From positions 11,178,501 through 11,242,500 of the forward strand of contig NC_092575.1 of assembly GCF_037975245.1 (NCBI RefSeq): a stretch of DNA of 64,000 nucleotides, in the 5' to 3' direction. Source of the stretch: Apostichopus japonicus (lineage: Eukaryota; Echinodermata; Holothuroidea; Aspidochirotida; Stichopodidae). The notes below the pieces were generated by a model. The model searched no databases. It was not told where the DNA came from and saw nothing but the letters and a program-made list of their open reading frames with translations. Every line of letters begins with the position of its first letter. The first letter of the stretch is position 1. This document shows positions 21,030 to 43,220 of the stretch, piece by piece. A program made the translations under genes and the position numbers.

Positions 21030-21270
21030 TAAAATGTTTGACAATTAACGGAATTGGACGTGGTGGTACTATTCAGAAAAGATACTATAGAAAGCACCTG
21101 GCCACGAAACAACCAAACGACTGATTCGTCAGGTGTGTATAACTATTCCCTCGAAGGGGAACAGATACTACACATGGTCTTAGTCAAAACGTCGTTTGTT
21201 TTGGCACCTAAGGCGGGCTACACGCTAGCAGACTTAAGTGGAACCGACTTAAGGAAAGTATAAAACGTTG
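21030..21270 (-). repeat. U2-snRNA-derived chimeric repeat, unit A (decayed)
   Basis: On the minus strand 21159-21194 reads as a mutated start of U2 snRNA, ending in the intact GTGTAGTATCTGTTC. It joins a short remnant of the non-U2 tail seen in the other copies. About 100 bp on each side is shared with the unit B copy (46380-46740), so the insertion predates the duplication. A ~90-bp part of the tail is deleted here. Confidence 0.55.
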
Positions 21271-21409
21271 TTGAGGCCACTTTGGATTTTAGTGACTCGT
21301 TAATTAATTAATAAATTAAAAATTAATAACTAATTCATTAGTTTATTTCCGTTATCGTCTGATCTTTGATATCATATTTTAAAGTATACGTGTTATCGTA
21401 ATTGGAATA

Positions 21410-23925
21410 CAAATATCGGCCACCCTCGCTGAAAACTAAAGTGGCTGGTAACCATTTTTTACTTAAAGACCAACTATGGAGACAATTTTTTTTTTTTTGG
21501 GGGGGGGGGGTTCCATTAATTTGGGAGTTTACATACCCATAATCAACATGTGTAAAAAATAATCTTCGAAAACCTACTATAACCCATCAAAAAACGACCA
21601 CGAAAATGGACATTTTGGGTAGTCACGTGACATGAACCTCTGGAATGTCTGAAAACAGAGATTGACCCAAAGGAGCCTCTGGTCACCGTGTGACGTCATT
21701 GTTTGTGTACCGCGAAAATCAAACGCTGATATAGGCACTGTTTATACACAGATAGCGAACAATTGTACTGTATTTGACTTCCAATTTGAGCGTTTGAAAA
21801 GCTGTTAGCTTAAAACAAGAACACATGAAGGTAAAAAAATAGTTTTAAGACAATTTTTAGAAGAAAATTTAGTTAAATTGGTTATTTTATTAGCAAAATG
21901 TCCACTCAAATGGAAGCATCTTTTACATAGCGGAGCGTCAATAGGTCCGTACGGTACAATATACTGTAGAACATGCAAGCAGCTTGGCGATTCCGTAATA
22001 CAATTTGATCGCAAGATACCGTAAACTGAACAGAAGAATAGACCTAAAAGATGCCTCATGCGTGATATGTGACGGAAAATGGCTTACGTTACTGTCAACA
22101 AATTACCAAAAAGACACTAAACATAATCGAACAACTACGAGAACACGCTGACCCGAATCGACCAGGGTAGCATATACATGACTAATTAGCTTCAGCTGAA
22201 CATAGTACCTACTCGTTTTAATATCCAAAAGTACAAACACAGAAAAAGTATCCTTTCAATAAACAAAATTTAGCAGTGAATATCCAAATCCACGTTTCTC
22301 GTTCAATCCTGGGCGAAATACTACCGTGACTCTGTGTAATTCCATAGAGTTAAGTCTAGTTGAAACAGGCCTTGACCAGTTACATCCCACAATCACAAGA
22401 CAGTCACTAACGAAAAAAAAAAACGTCCGATCGCTACATAGAACCGTTTTTATTCAACTCTTTGGACCATGCAGATGCCGGAATAAACAAAACGGACAAT
22501 ATAACACAATGTATCACGAACTCACGATACTGGAATACAACAAAGGAAATAGATAAATGCGATGAAATCCTAACATGACTATTTACACATGCTGTGAGCC
22601 ATCTCACTACATGTACTAACAATGCTACCCTATAGGCACGGTATATACACGGTCATCTCTTACAGTAAATATTATACTGTCAATTGCGTGATATAATGGT
22701 ACATGTAAGAACGTCCAGAGCTTGTTTACGGTCAATTTCACATTAGCTATATCCGACCATGGTCCGACACAGCTATCGACAGTATATAATTTTCGCAGAA
22801 TGAGACATTTGCAGCATACACAGAGGCAGGGTCATGCATGTGGACTCATGGGCATGAGATACCCCGGGTGCTGAAAAATCTTTCCGCGTGGATCTCAAAA
22901 AATTGATCCAAAGTCTGCGGTGTTTTACGTCGGCTCTTTTACTCGGAAATCTAAAAAAGCTGATGCTTTTGTTGGATGAGGTATAACTGCAACCTCCAAC
23001 AACACAGAATTGTGGCATTTCGGGGAAAAAGGAGTAATATCGTTGATGTTTTTGGCAGCTCAATTATACAACTTTACACACTAAAAGTATTGTCATAAGT
23101 GAGGTGTACAAACAGTGACGTCACAGGGTCACCTGATGTCTTCGGAACGTTTCAGGAATGTCTGAAATAGGTTTCATAAAAAGCTGACTTTTCTTCCCAT
23201 TTTTCACGTATTATAACGTCAAATTGGTAAAGTTAATTACAGCAATGTAATTGGAGTGAGTTAAGGATTACATACATGCAAAATGGTGGGATTTTATGTT
23301 CATCGAAAAGTCTCCATTGTTGGTCTTTAAATCCCATAAATAGTATATATTATATCCAACTAAATTCACTTCAACAGTTAGACTAGTAAAATATACCATG
23401 TGTATACACACTCTGTAGTTGTTTTTCTGTCGTTCACGCCTTTGCAGTTGTACTCTCAAAAATGTTCGGCAAATATTGTAGCCTTCCCAATACTAGGTAC
23501 GTATATATTCAACCAAATTTGGGTAACGTGTTACCCCCCCCCCCCCCCGCACCCAAAGCCAAAAGAAGTAAAATGTATCGACAATGTTGATCAATATGTC
23601 ACGTTTTGGCAATTAAATTGGTTACATTTTACTTGTTTTGTGCCAAACCTTGCACCAAATTTGGTTGGATACATACGTAACCAGTAATCCAGTGTTTGGT
23701 ACAATATTTGCCCAAATTTTTGGAAGGAAGTGTTATAAGTTTATTGCAGTATTTTCAGTTTAATTCAAACATGCAAATTAGATTCTAGGTTCTTGTTTAT
23801 CAAGCAGACGTGTGATACTCGATTCTCACTCGAACTTGAGTACATTTTGTACTCGTACTCATTAATTTGTACTCAATCGTACCCCGAACAATGTAGAAAC
23901 ATAACAAGTACGTCACCAACTATGC
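21410..23925. mobile_element. 2.5-kb island present only in unit A
   Basis: Unit B is continuous across this point (near 46905-46920, AATTGGAAT to TGTTGATGTTGAC), whereas A carries 2.5 kb of extra sequence. It contains a minus-strand THAP half-domain and facing inverted segments GGTCACCGTGTGACGTCA (near 21689) and TGACGTCACAGGGTCACC (near 23117). I infer an inserted THAP-type (P-element-like) transposon remnant, but exact termini were not found. Confidence 0.45.
22863..23018 (-). pseudogene. THAP zinc-finger N-terminal half
   Basis: Starts MPQFCVVGGCSYTSSNKSIS, with the first C-x4-C pair of a THAP C2CH finger at the correct distance from Met. It continues FFRFPSK and RRLWINFLR, the conserved FP and W of THAP domains. 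A donor-like GGG|GTATCT at 22862 may end the exon. The second half (the Cys-x2-His pair) was not found downstream. THAP domains bind DNA in P-type transposases and in host regulators. Confidence 0.6.
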
Positions 23926-24509
23926 CAAGTGTTGATGTTGACTTTGAGAAATAAGGGACATTCTATGGTAATTTGTGTAGATTTAAGCATTACTTGCGTA
24001 GCGCTTTGATTGGTTTGCGTCGAATAAATTTCAAACTTTTCCTGAAATGCAAGCTATATTCTTGCTGGAGTGTCACATTAACTAGTGTAACCCCCAGACA
24101 TTCGTAACTTATTGTTTATAAGCATACTTAAATGAAGAGATGGCAAATTATGTTTAGACAATAGAAATGGTTTGGTTCAGTTCCTACGGATCATTCGTGT
24201 TTTAAGTGAGAAACCCCCCTCTGTTCGCTTTGCAAAATTATGATCCACACCACAATTCTATGCAACTATCACAAGTATGCATTATGACGTATCATAGCTG
24301 CGTTTTGTGACATGCACCTCGTAAAGTCTTCTTACGAGAGCAAGGTGAAGACAAATTTCCCACAGAAACGAGTCTGAAGAGCTACTGTAGATCAGGGAAT
24401 CCAAATTGATAATAACGATTGCCAGATAGAAAAACACAAATTGGTTGGAGCAAAGTGCCAGAGATAACCAGAATCTCAGAATACCTAGAATGGACAATGT
24501 TTCGTTTCG

Positions 24510-24562
24510 TTTATTTCAATTTCAATTCATACATACATACACACACATACACACATACATAC
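24510..24562 (+). repeat. (CATA)n/(CACA)n microsatellite
   Basis: Imperfect CATACATACA run that coincides with the right limit of unit A similarity; the partner is at 47540-47595. Confidence 0.8.
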
Positions 24563-24569
24563 ATAAGAA

Positions 24570-25830
24570 AGACAAAGAGAAAGTAAAAAAAATTCCAGAT
24601 CGTAGTGGCACTGTGACATCACAGATTTAAAAAACTAACAGATCACATAAATGACTTTTAAACTAACATATCTCCCAAATAGAACATTGTATTTTCTTAG
24701 GTATTTTGGGGAGTTGGTCATCACAAATTTCTCTGTCATATATGCCAAGAATTGTAGTTGGGGTTTGTTACCCTTGAAGTTAACCATATTTTATCTTTAT
24801 CAAGTTACTAATGTGAACGTTACCGGTCAACCAAATGTGGAAATTGTAACGGAATGTATTAAAGAAAAATGAACAATACTCTTGGTCTTCTTTATAACAT
24901 TTATCTCACCTATTCCAAGAGAAAAGTAACATATCTAAAAAAAATGAGATGCATCTTCATGAAATTCTCCATAAAAATAACTTTGACAGCCAAACAACTT
25001 TCCTGAGTTTTTAAGTTTCCAAGATACATAAACAATAAGATTATGCTGGGAAAGTAAAACTTTCAAGTAAAGTTTGCCCTTATGATATCACAAACGTAAC
25101 CTACTGCGGATCACTGAAGGAAAGAATCCAGGGTTTAACAACCCGAAACACAGTCCATTCAATCAATTATACCTTGAACTAACCGACAAGATATCGATAT
25201 TTCGATAACTTACTTATACCATCATCATATTGGCAAGTAAAAGAAAAAGGAAAATTCTTTAAAGGCAACTTTGTCTTAGAATTGAAGAGAAGATATACAA
25301 ATTATATTTCGAAAATAATGAATGACAGCTCTATTAACTTTAAATTAATTTTTCAATTAAACCAGGTTTTAGTTAAATACCCTTTTTGATTGAGAAACTA
25401 ACTATATCAGCTCATTATTTACTGTAATGTCTGTCATAATACACACAATGTAAGAACTATAACAGATCACGACCTTTGAAATTATGTTATCATAGGTGTA
25501 ATGTGTGCATAACACTTGCTCTGTTAGTTCCCATATCACCTTAGTGGCTATAAGACTTCATCCTACTTTCAGATTGGTCAATGTTAACAGTTTTATCATA
25601 AACTTTGATTTATCGGTATTAGTTACATTTTAAATAAGCAAAAACTTGAGTGAATATAATCCAAATAAGTTATAGCACGGAGCTATAAACATGGTTATAT
25701 ATAGTATCATTTCTAACACAGGAGTTGGATATAGTGCTTTCCAATAGTGGCATATCTACGGTGTTTTCCTTGCTCCTCTTCCCAGAATCCCAAAGAGACT
25801 TTGTGGTTCAAATCATTAAAATCGGCCTTA
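24570..25830. other. Single-copy spacer, nothing recognised
   Basis: Beyond the duplicated unit. Short open frames (such as 24651-24872) lack coding support. Confidence 0.5.
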
Positions 25831-25835
25831 TTAGA

Positions 25836-26871
25836 AAAAATAATAATAATAAAGCGCCAAAATCTACATTGTATTCGATGGCGCTGTACAATAATTATGA
25901 GAAAGCAAGATTGAAATAATAAGTCTTAAATTGTGACTTAAACTGAGAGAGAAGGAGACGTCCTGACAGACACATGTAAATCATTCCACAAGACAGGACC
26001 AGCTGACAAGAATGCACGGTCACCATAGGTTTTCAGACTAGTTCTAGGTACAATGAGAGATATGTTATTGCCAGATCTTAGTTGATAACGAGGGTTGAAA
26101 GAAAAGGAAATAAGCTCGGCTAGAGAAGAAGGAGCCACGCCATGTATGCCTTTGTAAATAAAAAGTAATTTTAAATTTAATCCTATACTCGACAGGTAAC
26201 CAGTGCAAGGAACGCAAAATACTGCGAGAGGGGGTGCCAAACTCATAACAGTCAACAACCAATCTGGCAGCACTGTTTTGCAAACGCTGGAGCTTATGAA
26301 CTAAATTACATGAAATACCAAAAAGCAAACTATTGCAATAATCTAGATGACTGTGTGTAAACGCAAGTACCAGAATACTCATAGATTTGGATGACACGTG
26401 CTTTCTAATTTTCGTAAGATTGAAAATATAATAGTAGCCAATTTTGCAAACATTGGTAACATGTTGTTCCATTTTCATGTGTGTGTCGAATATGACGCCG
26501 AGGTTACGAACCTGGATGGAAGAAGCTATAGAAGTATCGCCAACATTGATTGAACTGTTTTCAATTTTCATAAGTTGGGCAGGGGTACCAAAAATGATAA
26601 ATTCAGTTTTGGAGTCATTAATTTTTAATTTATGTGCAACCATCCAATCACTTATGTCAGAGATACAGTTCTCCATAAGGCTGAAAGCATCAGGTATTAA
26701 GGTATTAACCAACTTAGTATCATCAGCATAGGCAAATCCTGTGTCAAAATAGGTAGAAATGACTTTAAATAGCGAGGCTGTATATAGCGTAAAACACAAA
26801 GGACCTAGACAGGAACCCTGGGAAACTCCATATTCAACACGGAGTAAACATGTATACCAAGGCAGGTTCAA
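25836..26871 (-). mobile_element. 3' part of a CR1/L2-type LINE (reverse transcriptase)
   Basis: Minus-strand frame with RT motifs: GVSQGSCLGPLCFTLY, then the catalytic box FAYADDTKL, GVIFDTHMKMEQHV and SHLDYCNSLLFGI. A frameshift near 26160 moves the C-terminal part (YKGIHGVAPSSLAELI, then AGPVLWNDL) to another frame. A stop near 25938 precedes QFKTYYFNL, again out of frame. The 3' end shows the GCGCCA...GGCGCTTTATTATT tail typical of L2/CR1-like elements. It is truncated 5' at the start of the palm region and not functional. Confidence 0.85.
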
Positions 26872-27430
26872 TTCTCATTTTTCTGGACCTTCAGTTTAAG
26901 TGGTATTTCATTAACGATGAAAAAGTTTGAAAAATATTGAAAGTGAACTATATGAATTATCCCAATGTTCTGGTGATATAAAACGAGGAACCGATGCATT
27001 CGCATTGAAGTGGCACAGAATTTAGGTACGGTTACTTTCATACAATATATATTTACTTTGTCGGAAGTTCATGAATGGTTTCATCAAATCCCTGTTTTCG
27101 TGGCCCAGAGAAGTTTTTGAACACCCACTCTTCCGTCGAAGATGCGCTACAGAAATTAGCTGCGAATAATGATGTTCTGGATGTATCTAAGCTAACAAAA
27201 ATTAATGACGATGGGAAAAACACGTTAGAGAAGCCCGTGAAACTCATGAAAAGTAATTTACACACCTTCAACATTCCATTGTTCGATATAAATTCTGGAG
27301 TAGATATTATGTTGATAACAAGTAAATTCAACTCGTAGGCTCATGAAAGTGCACAAAATATTTTCTGAAATCTTCTTCAAAGAGAATGTCGATACACTTG
27401 TTTGCGATATGAGTCAAAGGGTAGGTTACT
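26872..27430. other. Spacer between two LINE fragments
   Basis: An open frame at 27075-27338 (MVSSNPCFRGPEKFLNTHSS at its start) is unrecognised; it may be chance or LINE-related. No RNA gene or repeat seen. Confidence 0.4.
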
Positions 27431-28365
27431 ACTCCCTGCTGATCTTGTGTTTGCATGTTAAAAGAGCCACCCACAAGAGAGAGGTCACACACTAGATCTG
27501 ATCATGACAAGGTCACTTGAGCACACAGTTGAGAATGTAGAGGTGTCTGGTGCTTTCATATCAGACCACAATCCAGTGTTTTTCAATCATGTATTGGAAA
27601 AAGAGTACGGGAAGAAAAGGAATACCGCAAATATCGTGCTATAGACATTAAGCAGTTCCGAAGCGACAATATAAATTCACCACTGTGTATCACAAGCACA
27701 ACAGAGGTCAATGACATCTCAATTAATAATTTCTGTGAAACCTACAACACTGTGCTATCTGATCTCTTAGATCAACATGCATCATTAAAAAAGTGCAGAA
27801 TTGTCAAGCGAAAATATGCCCCTTGGTTAAATGACAACATCAGAATGGCCGGGTGTCCAAGACGGTAGGCTGAAAGGCGTTGGAGGGAAATAAGACTGGC
27901 CGTTCACAAGGAGGCTTCCACGAGAGCCGTCTCGTAGTCACCAAGCTGGTTGCCATTGCCAAAAGGGACCATTTTATCGGGCTTATTAATAAAAAATCAG
28001 GAAATCAAAAGGAAAGGTTCAAGATATTAAATGAACTTCTCAAAAGAAATAAGGAAAAGCCTCTTCCTTATCACTTCCTCTTCACTTGATTTGGCTTCCC
28101 ACTTTGGAATATTCTACCGCGACAAAAATGTCCAGATCCACACCCATTTGTCATCTCTCTTCCTCGGTATACCTCCAATGAACCTTGATGGGGATCCTCC
28201 TTGTAAATTCTCTTTCAAAGAATTTGATATGGTTTCAAGTGAAACTTTGATGAAATGTTGCATAGCGCCACCAACAAAATCCACTGATTTGATAAAGAAG
28301 AACAATCTGAAACCAACTCTAGGAAACTACAAAATGTTGGATTGCTCAGTTGCATTAACTGAGCA
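27430..28365 (+). mobile_element. 5'-side LINE fragment (endonuclease end and EN-RT linker)
   Basis: Plus strand, several frames. HTLDLIMTRS and ISDHNPVFF match the C-terminus of the LINE AP-endonuclease (the SDH motif). KRKYAPWLNDNIRMA, AERRWREIRLAVHKEAS and KERFKILNELLKR match the conserved linker, and LASHFGIFYRDK the pre-RT region. The frame then jumps to LIKKNNLKPTLGNYK, as if the first RT part were deleted. It faces away from the LINE 3' part at 25836-26871 and runs into the left boundary of unit B. Confidence 0.75.
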
Positions 28366-28488
28366 GTTGAACATTTTGCTGCAAAATGTTTAATTGACAA
28401 CTTATCAGAAGTTGGGGCAAAGTTTTCTTATGTTGTTTGCACTTTTAAGCTTCCGTTTACCGCTTCAGGATATTACCGATACAACTTC
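28363..28488 (+). pseudogene. Degraded exon-like stretch at left edge of unit B
   Basis: Counterpart of 4704-4783. One frame stays open through LIDNLSEVGAKFSYVVCTFK and ends TASGYYRYNF before TGA. The C...YY spacing resembles an Ig-domain F strand. No start or splice acceptor is present, since the sequence to its left is LINE. Confidence 0.25.
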
Positions 28489-28977
28489 TGAAAACAGGAA
28501 ATGTGTACTTAGTCTCCAACCTTCGATGATACTCTATGCGTAAGATTTTATCAATGATTGTTTTTTATTCATATATTTTTTTAATAACGTCTCGGGAACG
28601 ACATGCTGTTAGTTACCATTTACATATACTATGCATTATGTACTTGCTCTACTTCTATGTATTGAACACACTACGCGCCTGAGGTGAGGTGAAGTCCCAT
28701 TGTATACAGAATTTTGTAGGGGTGCCTGCATTTGGTGTCTGCTATATAAATATACATATATATGATATTACTTAGGTTAGCAAGAGGGAGGGAATACATC
28801 ATGATCGTAAACGTTTACATCGCCTATTGCGAACCTATTCATTTTGTTGTGAGTCAAGCGTAATTGTTAATCGCTCGAAATCACCGTCTCTTTATTAAAC
28901 AGTAGGTAAGTCCAAGTTTTAATGCTTTTGGTTCTTTCACTCATGTTCTACAGGATTACAACTTCCGTCAATCGTCC

Positions 28978-38305
<9,328 letters not shown>

Positions 38306-38545
38306 TGCTGAGAATAATTATAAGAACAATGGTGAAGACAACCCAGCCTTGACAATTGAGATTTAAGAGAAAGAGAACTATAAAGAACGGCATGGGTCCA
38401 TTAGTCATTATAGATAACATGTCTTTTGATAACATTCATGGAGAACGCATAAAAATACTTTATCATTGAATTGTTTTTCACTAAATGCAGTAAGTAAGAA
38501 GTACTGCTGTATAAATCTTGTAAAATATGTTATGTAATAACTTAA

Positions 38546-38657
<112 letters not shown>

Positions 38658-38925
38658 TATGGTATCTCCTCAACATAAACGGGTTATGAAATCAATAACC
38701 GGATATGTAGGTTAAATATTCGAAGATAAACTTGTTCATTTTCCTTCGTCGTTATTTCCATTTCATTTGAATTAAGAGAGGGTGTAATTGGGTCTTATCT
38801 AGCGTCATACTTTCATTGCATTACATTTTGTACTTTTCTTTCTGTATTAGATTAACTAAACGACTGGCACATATTCTATACCCTATAAGTTTACTTGTAT
38901 ATATATTCCATAAGATACACCTATG

Positions 38926-39937
38926 CACTGGCGGATCCAATGGGGGGGGGCAAGGGGGGCCATGCCCCCCCCCAAAGGTGAGCCAAAAAATGTTTCCGAA
39001 CATCCGCTAAATCATATGATTGGAAATTAAAAAAATCGAGAGGAATAGCAGTGGTAGACTAGTCTAAACCTTTTCGTTTTCTGGTTTAAAATTAAATGCA
39101 GAGCTCCCAACTGACCCGCAATTCGCGGGAATTAGACCCGCATTCTAACACCCAAACCCGCTGACCTGCACAAGCGTCCGAAAAAACCGCATTGTAATTG
39201 TCAAGTATACATAAACAAATTTGCATCAAATTTTGACTTAGCAACCATCATTTCTTTAGCATTTAGCATAATAGAGTATGAAACCTCCTTTACAGCATCA
39301 TTTGAACCTCAAATTAGCCTATAATTCTTTTCATTGGGGGGAGCAGCGAACATTTTCATGCCACGGGAAAGAATGAATTATCACCTACTATTCAATTTAT
39401 TGATGTTACACACAAAAAATGCATATTTCTCAGAAAATTTTGGGTGACAAAAGCCTTTCTAAGTGCCACCATTTTACATGTAGGCATCACCAGGATTCCA
39501 AAAGATTCAAAAAGGGGAGGGGGACACCCCCTCCCCTTATACCCCTCCCCCAGGACGGCGATTCGTGGCATGGACCAGCATTTGCCTTCTCAAGGATTGG
39601 GAGCTATGTAGATGTATGAGCATGAGGATTTACAGTTTAACACCATTTTGCAGTTACAGGCTGGTTGTAAGAAACTTATAACCTATGAGAAATAAAATTT
39701 CTTGAGAAAGATGATCCCAACTTTGTTTTATAAATATTTTATAAAATTACACCTGGGAAACATTTTTTTTAGAAGTAAATTAACATCACCATTGTACACT
39801 TTTGTCGCACCAAATTGCATCTGAGGGCATTCAGCAATAGAAAATTTTCCAATTTTCCCCTCCCCTTAGACCCCTCCCCCATATCACTATAATGCCACTT
39901 TGGCCCCTCCCAAACAAAGGCCCTGGATCCGCCAGTG
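38926..39937. mobile_element. 1,012-bp non-autonomous hAT, unit B only
   Basis: Inverted termini CACTGGCGGATCC and GGATCCGCCAGTG are perfect. The flanks CACCTATG at 38918-38925 and 39938-39945 are an exact 8-bp target duplication. The interior is non-coding, with G-rich left and C-rich right subterminal stretches. Inserted after the duplication, as unit A lacks it. Confidence 0.92.
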
Positions 39938-40229
39938 CACCTATGTCATATCAGATATACAACAGAAGTATATTCTCACTCACGCGTATTGAATGTGTCT
40001 TATTATTTTGTCTCACCCTGTACTGAAGCGGGATCAGGACACATTCCATTGCCGACGAAGATCCCAGAGAGACCGAAAATTATAATTTATTTTCTAAAAA
40101 AGTACTCTTTATTTTTCAATATGAGTCATATCTTATATCTCTGCTTTTGTCTAATAATATTTATTTCGGAGTAAACGTGGACTTTCTTTATAATACATTT
40201 TTAATACCCTTTTTAATTCTCTCTCTCTC

Positions 40230-40235
<6 letters not shown>

Positions 40236-40324
<89 letters not shown>
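40236..40324. repeat. (AT)n microsatellite
   Basis: About 89 bp of TA repeats, into which the 363-bp hAT at 40325 inserted; TA repeats resume on its right. Confidence 0.95.
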
Positions 40325-40327
<3 letters not shown>

Positions 40328-40687
40328 TGGCGTAGGAAGTTACTTTTGAGTGGGGGGGCTGAAGACTGATGGCCGGCCTGGGGGAGGGGTCTAAGGGGAG
40401 GGGAGGGGAGGGGAGGATTTTTTTGCATTTCCAGATAGCCTCAGATGCAATTTGGTGCAATATAGCACACTTCAACACCCACTCCATTTTGTAAACTTAA
40501 TTTTGTATTTTCACCAGGCCTTAGATGCAATTTGGTGCTCCAAATGAGATTTTTTTTCTCATTTGGAAATAAAAAGGGGTTTTCTGACTTGCGAAGCGGG
40601 GGGGGGGCGGAATGATACTTCCGCCCCTCCACATTTTTCACTGGGGGGGCTGGCGCCCCCCCAGCCCCCCCGGTTCCTACGCCCTTG
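40325..40687. mobile_element. 363-bp non-autonomous hAT in an (AT)n tract
   Basis: Left end CAGTGGCGTAGGAA, right end TTCCTACGCCCTTG (imperfect inverse), with G/C-homopolymer-rich subterminal parts. The 8-bp duplication (ATATATAT) cannot be distinguished from the microsatellite. A truncated inverted relative lies at 42366-42480. Confidence 0.75.
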
Positions 40688-41109
40688 ATATATATATATA
40701 TATAGAAAGAGAGAGAGAGAATTAAAAAGGGTTTCACCCTTTTGACACGATGACATCATATATTGAAAAGATGGCAGCCTCCTTGAGATGACATTTGATT
40801 CATAATATCTCCAAAGGAAATGAAGATTTTTTTCAGCTATTTGGGAAGTTTTTTATAACAAGTATATCTCTATCATTCTAGATATGTTTGACTTGTTGGT
40901 TTGTTTCTCCTTTAAGTATATCAAACGCTGATCAGTGGTTAGATCAGGGAGTTGTTATGGACTCCCTGGTTAGATAATAAACCTAGATGTTCGAAAACAT
41001 AGACCTTTATGTCAGATATTTATAATTACCACAAACGTCAAATTGGATACACCCATGTGAGTCCTTAACTTATAATATCGCTGTCCCTGTCCATACCTTG
41101 GTACCTATC

Positions 41110-41730
41110 GTACTGCCGTGAGCTATATTATCTATATACTCTCTTTGAGCTGCCTCTTGCCCCCTGGGGTATGTATTGTACATAAACTACTGCCCCTGAG
41201 CTTCCTACTGTCTCTGAATCCCTGAGATATATATTGCACCTAAATCACTGCCCCTGGGCTACCGACTGTCTCTGAGCTACCTTCAGTGCCCGTGAAATAT
41301 CTAATAACATAACACCTAAATTACTGCCCTTGAGTTACTTACTGCCCCTGAGCTGCCTACTGTCTCTGAGCTACCTATAGTGCCCATGAGATATCTATTG
41401 CACCTAAATTACTCACCTTGAGGTACTAACTGCCTTGATCTTCCTACTGTCTCTGAGCTACCTAGTGCCCTGAGATATCTAATTACACCTAAATTACTGC
41501 CCCTGAGTTACTTACTGCCCCTGAGCTGCCTACTGTCCATGAGCTACCTAGTGCCCATAACTAATTACACCTACATTACTGACCTTGAGGTACTAACTGC
41601 CTTGAGCTTCCTACTGTCTCTGAGCTACCTATAGTACCCCCGAGATATCTATTGCACCTAAATTACTGCCCCTGGGCTACCCGCTGTCCCCGAGCTATCA
41701 ACATTTCCTGAGCTTCCTATATTGTCCCAT
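41110..41730 (+). repeat. 87-bp minisatellite, unit B
   Basis: Roughly seven diverged units of the array at 16010-17590, interrupted by small indels. The flanking single-copy sequence matches unit A on both sides. Confidence 0.85.
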
Positions 41731-42037
41731 CGGTCCCTGGGTTACCCACTGGTCCTGAGATACACTAAGTCCGTCCACTACCTACCTGTATACAATGGTG
41801 ATTTCAAAGCTGAGGGCCGAGGACCTTCTTCCGTCTTCTCTTCTGTCAGCAATTTCTGTCTGGAACGTATAGGTGCCTTAAAGACTTAAAGACTTGTAAG
41901 GAACTCGTGAAGAACCCTCATTGGCTTATGAAAGCTGCAAGCTGACCAAAGTCAGTCTCTTACATTCATATGTAACGTCCATGATTATGAATTGTCAATT
42001 GTCAACAACTCTGTAACTGGACGACATACATTAATCT

Positions 42038-42338
42038 TGGAGTGACTCGAACCGGGGACCATTAAGCAGTAATCAGTGGTCGATTTTCGTTTAAGTTCGT
42101 GACGCACATCGGGGGGTGGACGTGAAAACAGTAAAATCGTGAAGAGAAAATGTGTCTCAACTCATATCTAGCTTTCACAGGGCAACAACTTGGCCTTTGA
42201 CTCGCAATTATGGATTAAAATTAATTCGTTAATATTTAAAAAATGCTTGTTCACAGGGGTGATGAGGAACGTGTTTGTTTTGTACTACCGTCAATATGAT
42301 TGAAAGGCACCGGCGTCAACCACTGACCTAACACTCCA
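42038..42338 (-). repeat. tRNA-derived repeat split by an insertion, unit B
   Basis: The two halves of the tRNA-like repeat (42038-42062 and about 42298-42338) are separated by ~235 bp that unit A lacks (42063-42297). The insert starts TAAGCAGTAATCAGTGGTCG; no clear terminal repeats or target duplication were identified. Confidence 0.65.
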
Positions 42339-42365
42339 CTGTTTAGATATATACTTCTTAATCAA

Positions 42366-42480
42366 GGGCGTAGGAACCGGGGCTGGGGGCGCCAGCCCCC
42401 CCCCCCCCAGTGAAAAATATGGGGGCGGAAGTATCATTCCGCCCCCCCCCCCGCTTCGCAAGTCAGAAAACCCCTTTTTC
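42366..42480. mobile_element. Truncated hAT end
   Basis: Starts CAAGGGCGTAGGAACCGGGG, matching in inverse orientation the right end of the 363-bp element (40325-40687), and breaks off near 42480. Confidence 0.6.
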
Positions 42481-43220
42481 ATTTCTCAATAAATGATAAC
42501 AACATTCGTCATTTTACTCATTTATGCTATTTATGCTGAGGTGATGGGTTTATTGGAAAGATCCGTACATCAAGAGAATAAAGATGAAACATAAGGCTCG
42601 TGTGTAGGTCTATGGCTGTAATCTGATTCGATCACCACCCGTCTCAACTCCACCGTCATGACCTAGTACAGTAGTCTTCGACTGTCGTGAAGACCCGCGG
42701 TCTTATACAAGCAAACCCCGCACACTGACCGATTGATCAGCGGACACCACGCACGACTGTTTGCTCTTACCGACCAGTATCTGTTGAGGTCACATGCACA
42801 TTTTACTACCTCGTGATTGGTAAGATTTGATAAAACTGCAGTTGAAGTCATGAATCGTCGTGAACTGTCTGACTGCCAGTCGGGAATAGGCTATATGTTC
42901 AGTTTTTCTCGACTGAAGCCGTCGCAACATAAAACTGCCGAAATATTGATCAATTGTAGTCTTAGCACACGCACACTGCTAGAGTGTCCATGATTTTCTA
43001 CGTAATGACTGTCAAGTTGCGTCGGTTCGTGATCAGTCGTTATAGCGCCATCACCAAAACTTGGGTATATACGCCAATTATGCAAAGCTGCAGGCCCTTG
43101 GTGACAGCAACTAGTGGATGGCCTCGTTTTAGGGAAAGAAGCTGAACATGTGACCCAAATCCCGATAAAGATTATTGTCTTATACTATTTTAAGAAGCTA
43201 GCTCGGTCACTATTTTTTAA

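Noticed and set aside
27075-27338. 88-codon plus-strand frame between the LINE fragments
   Set aside because: No recognised motif; it could be LINE debris, so not called as a gene.
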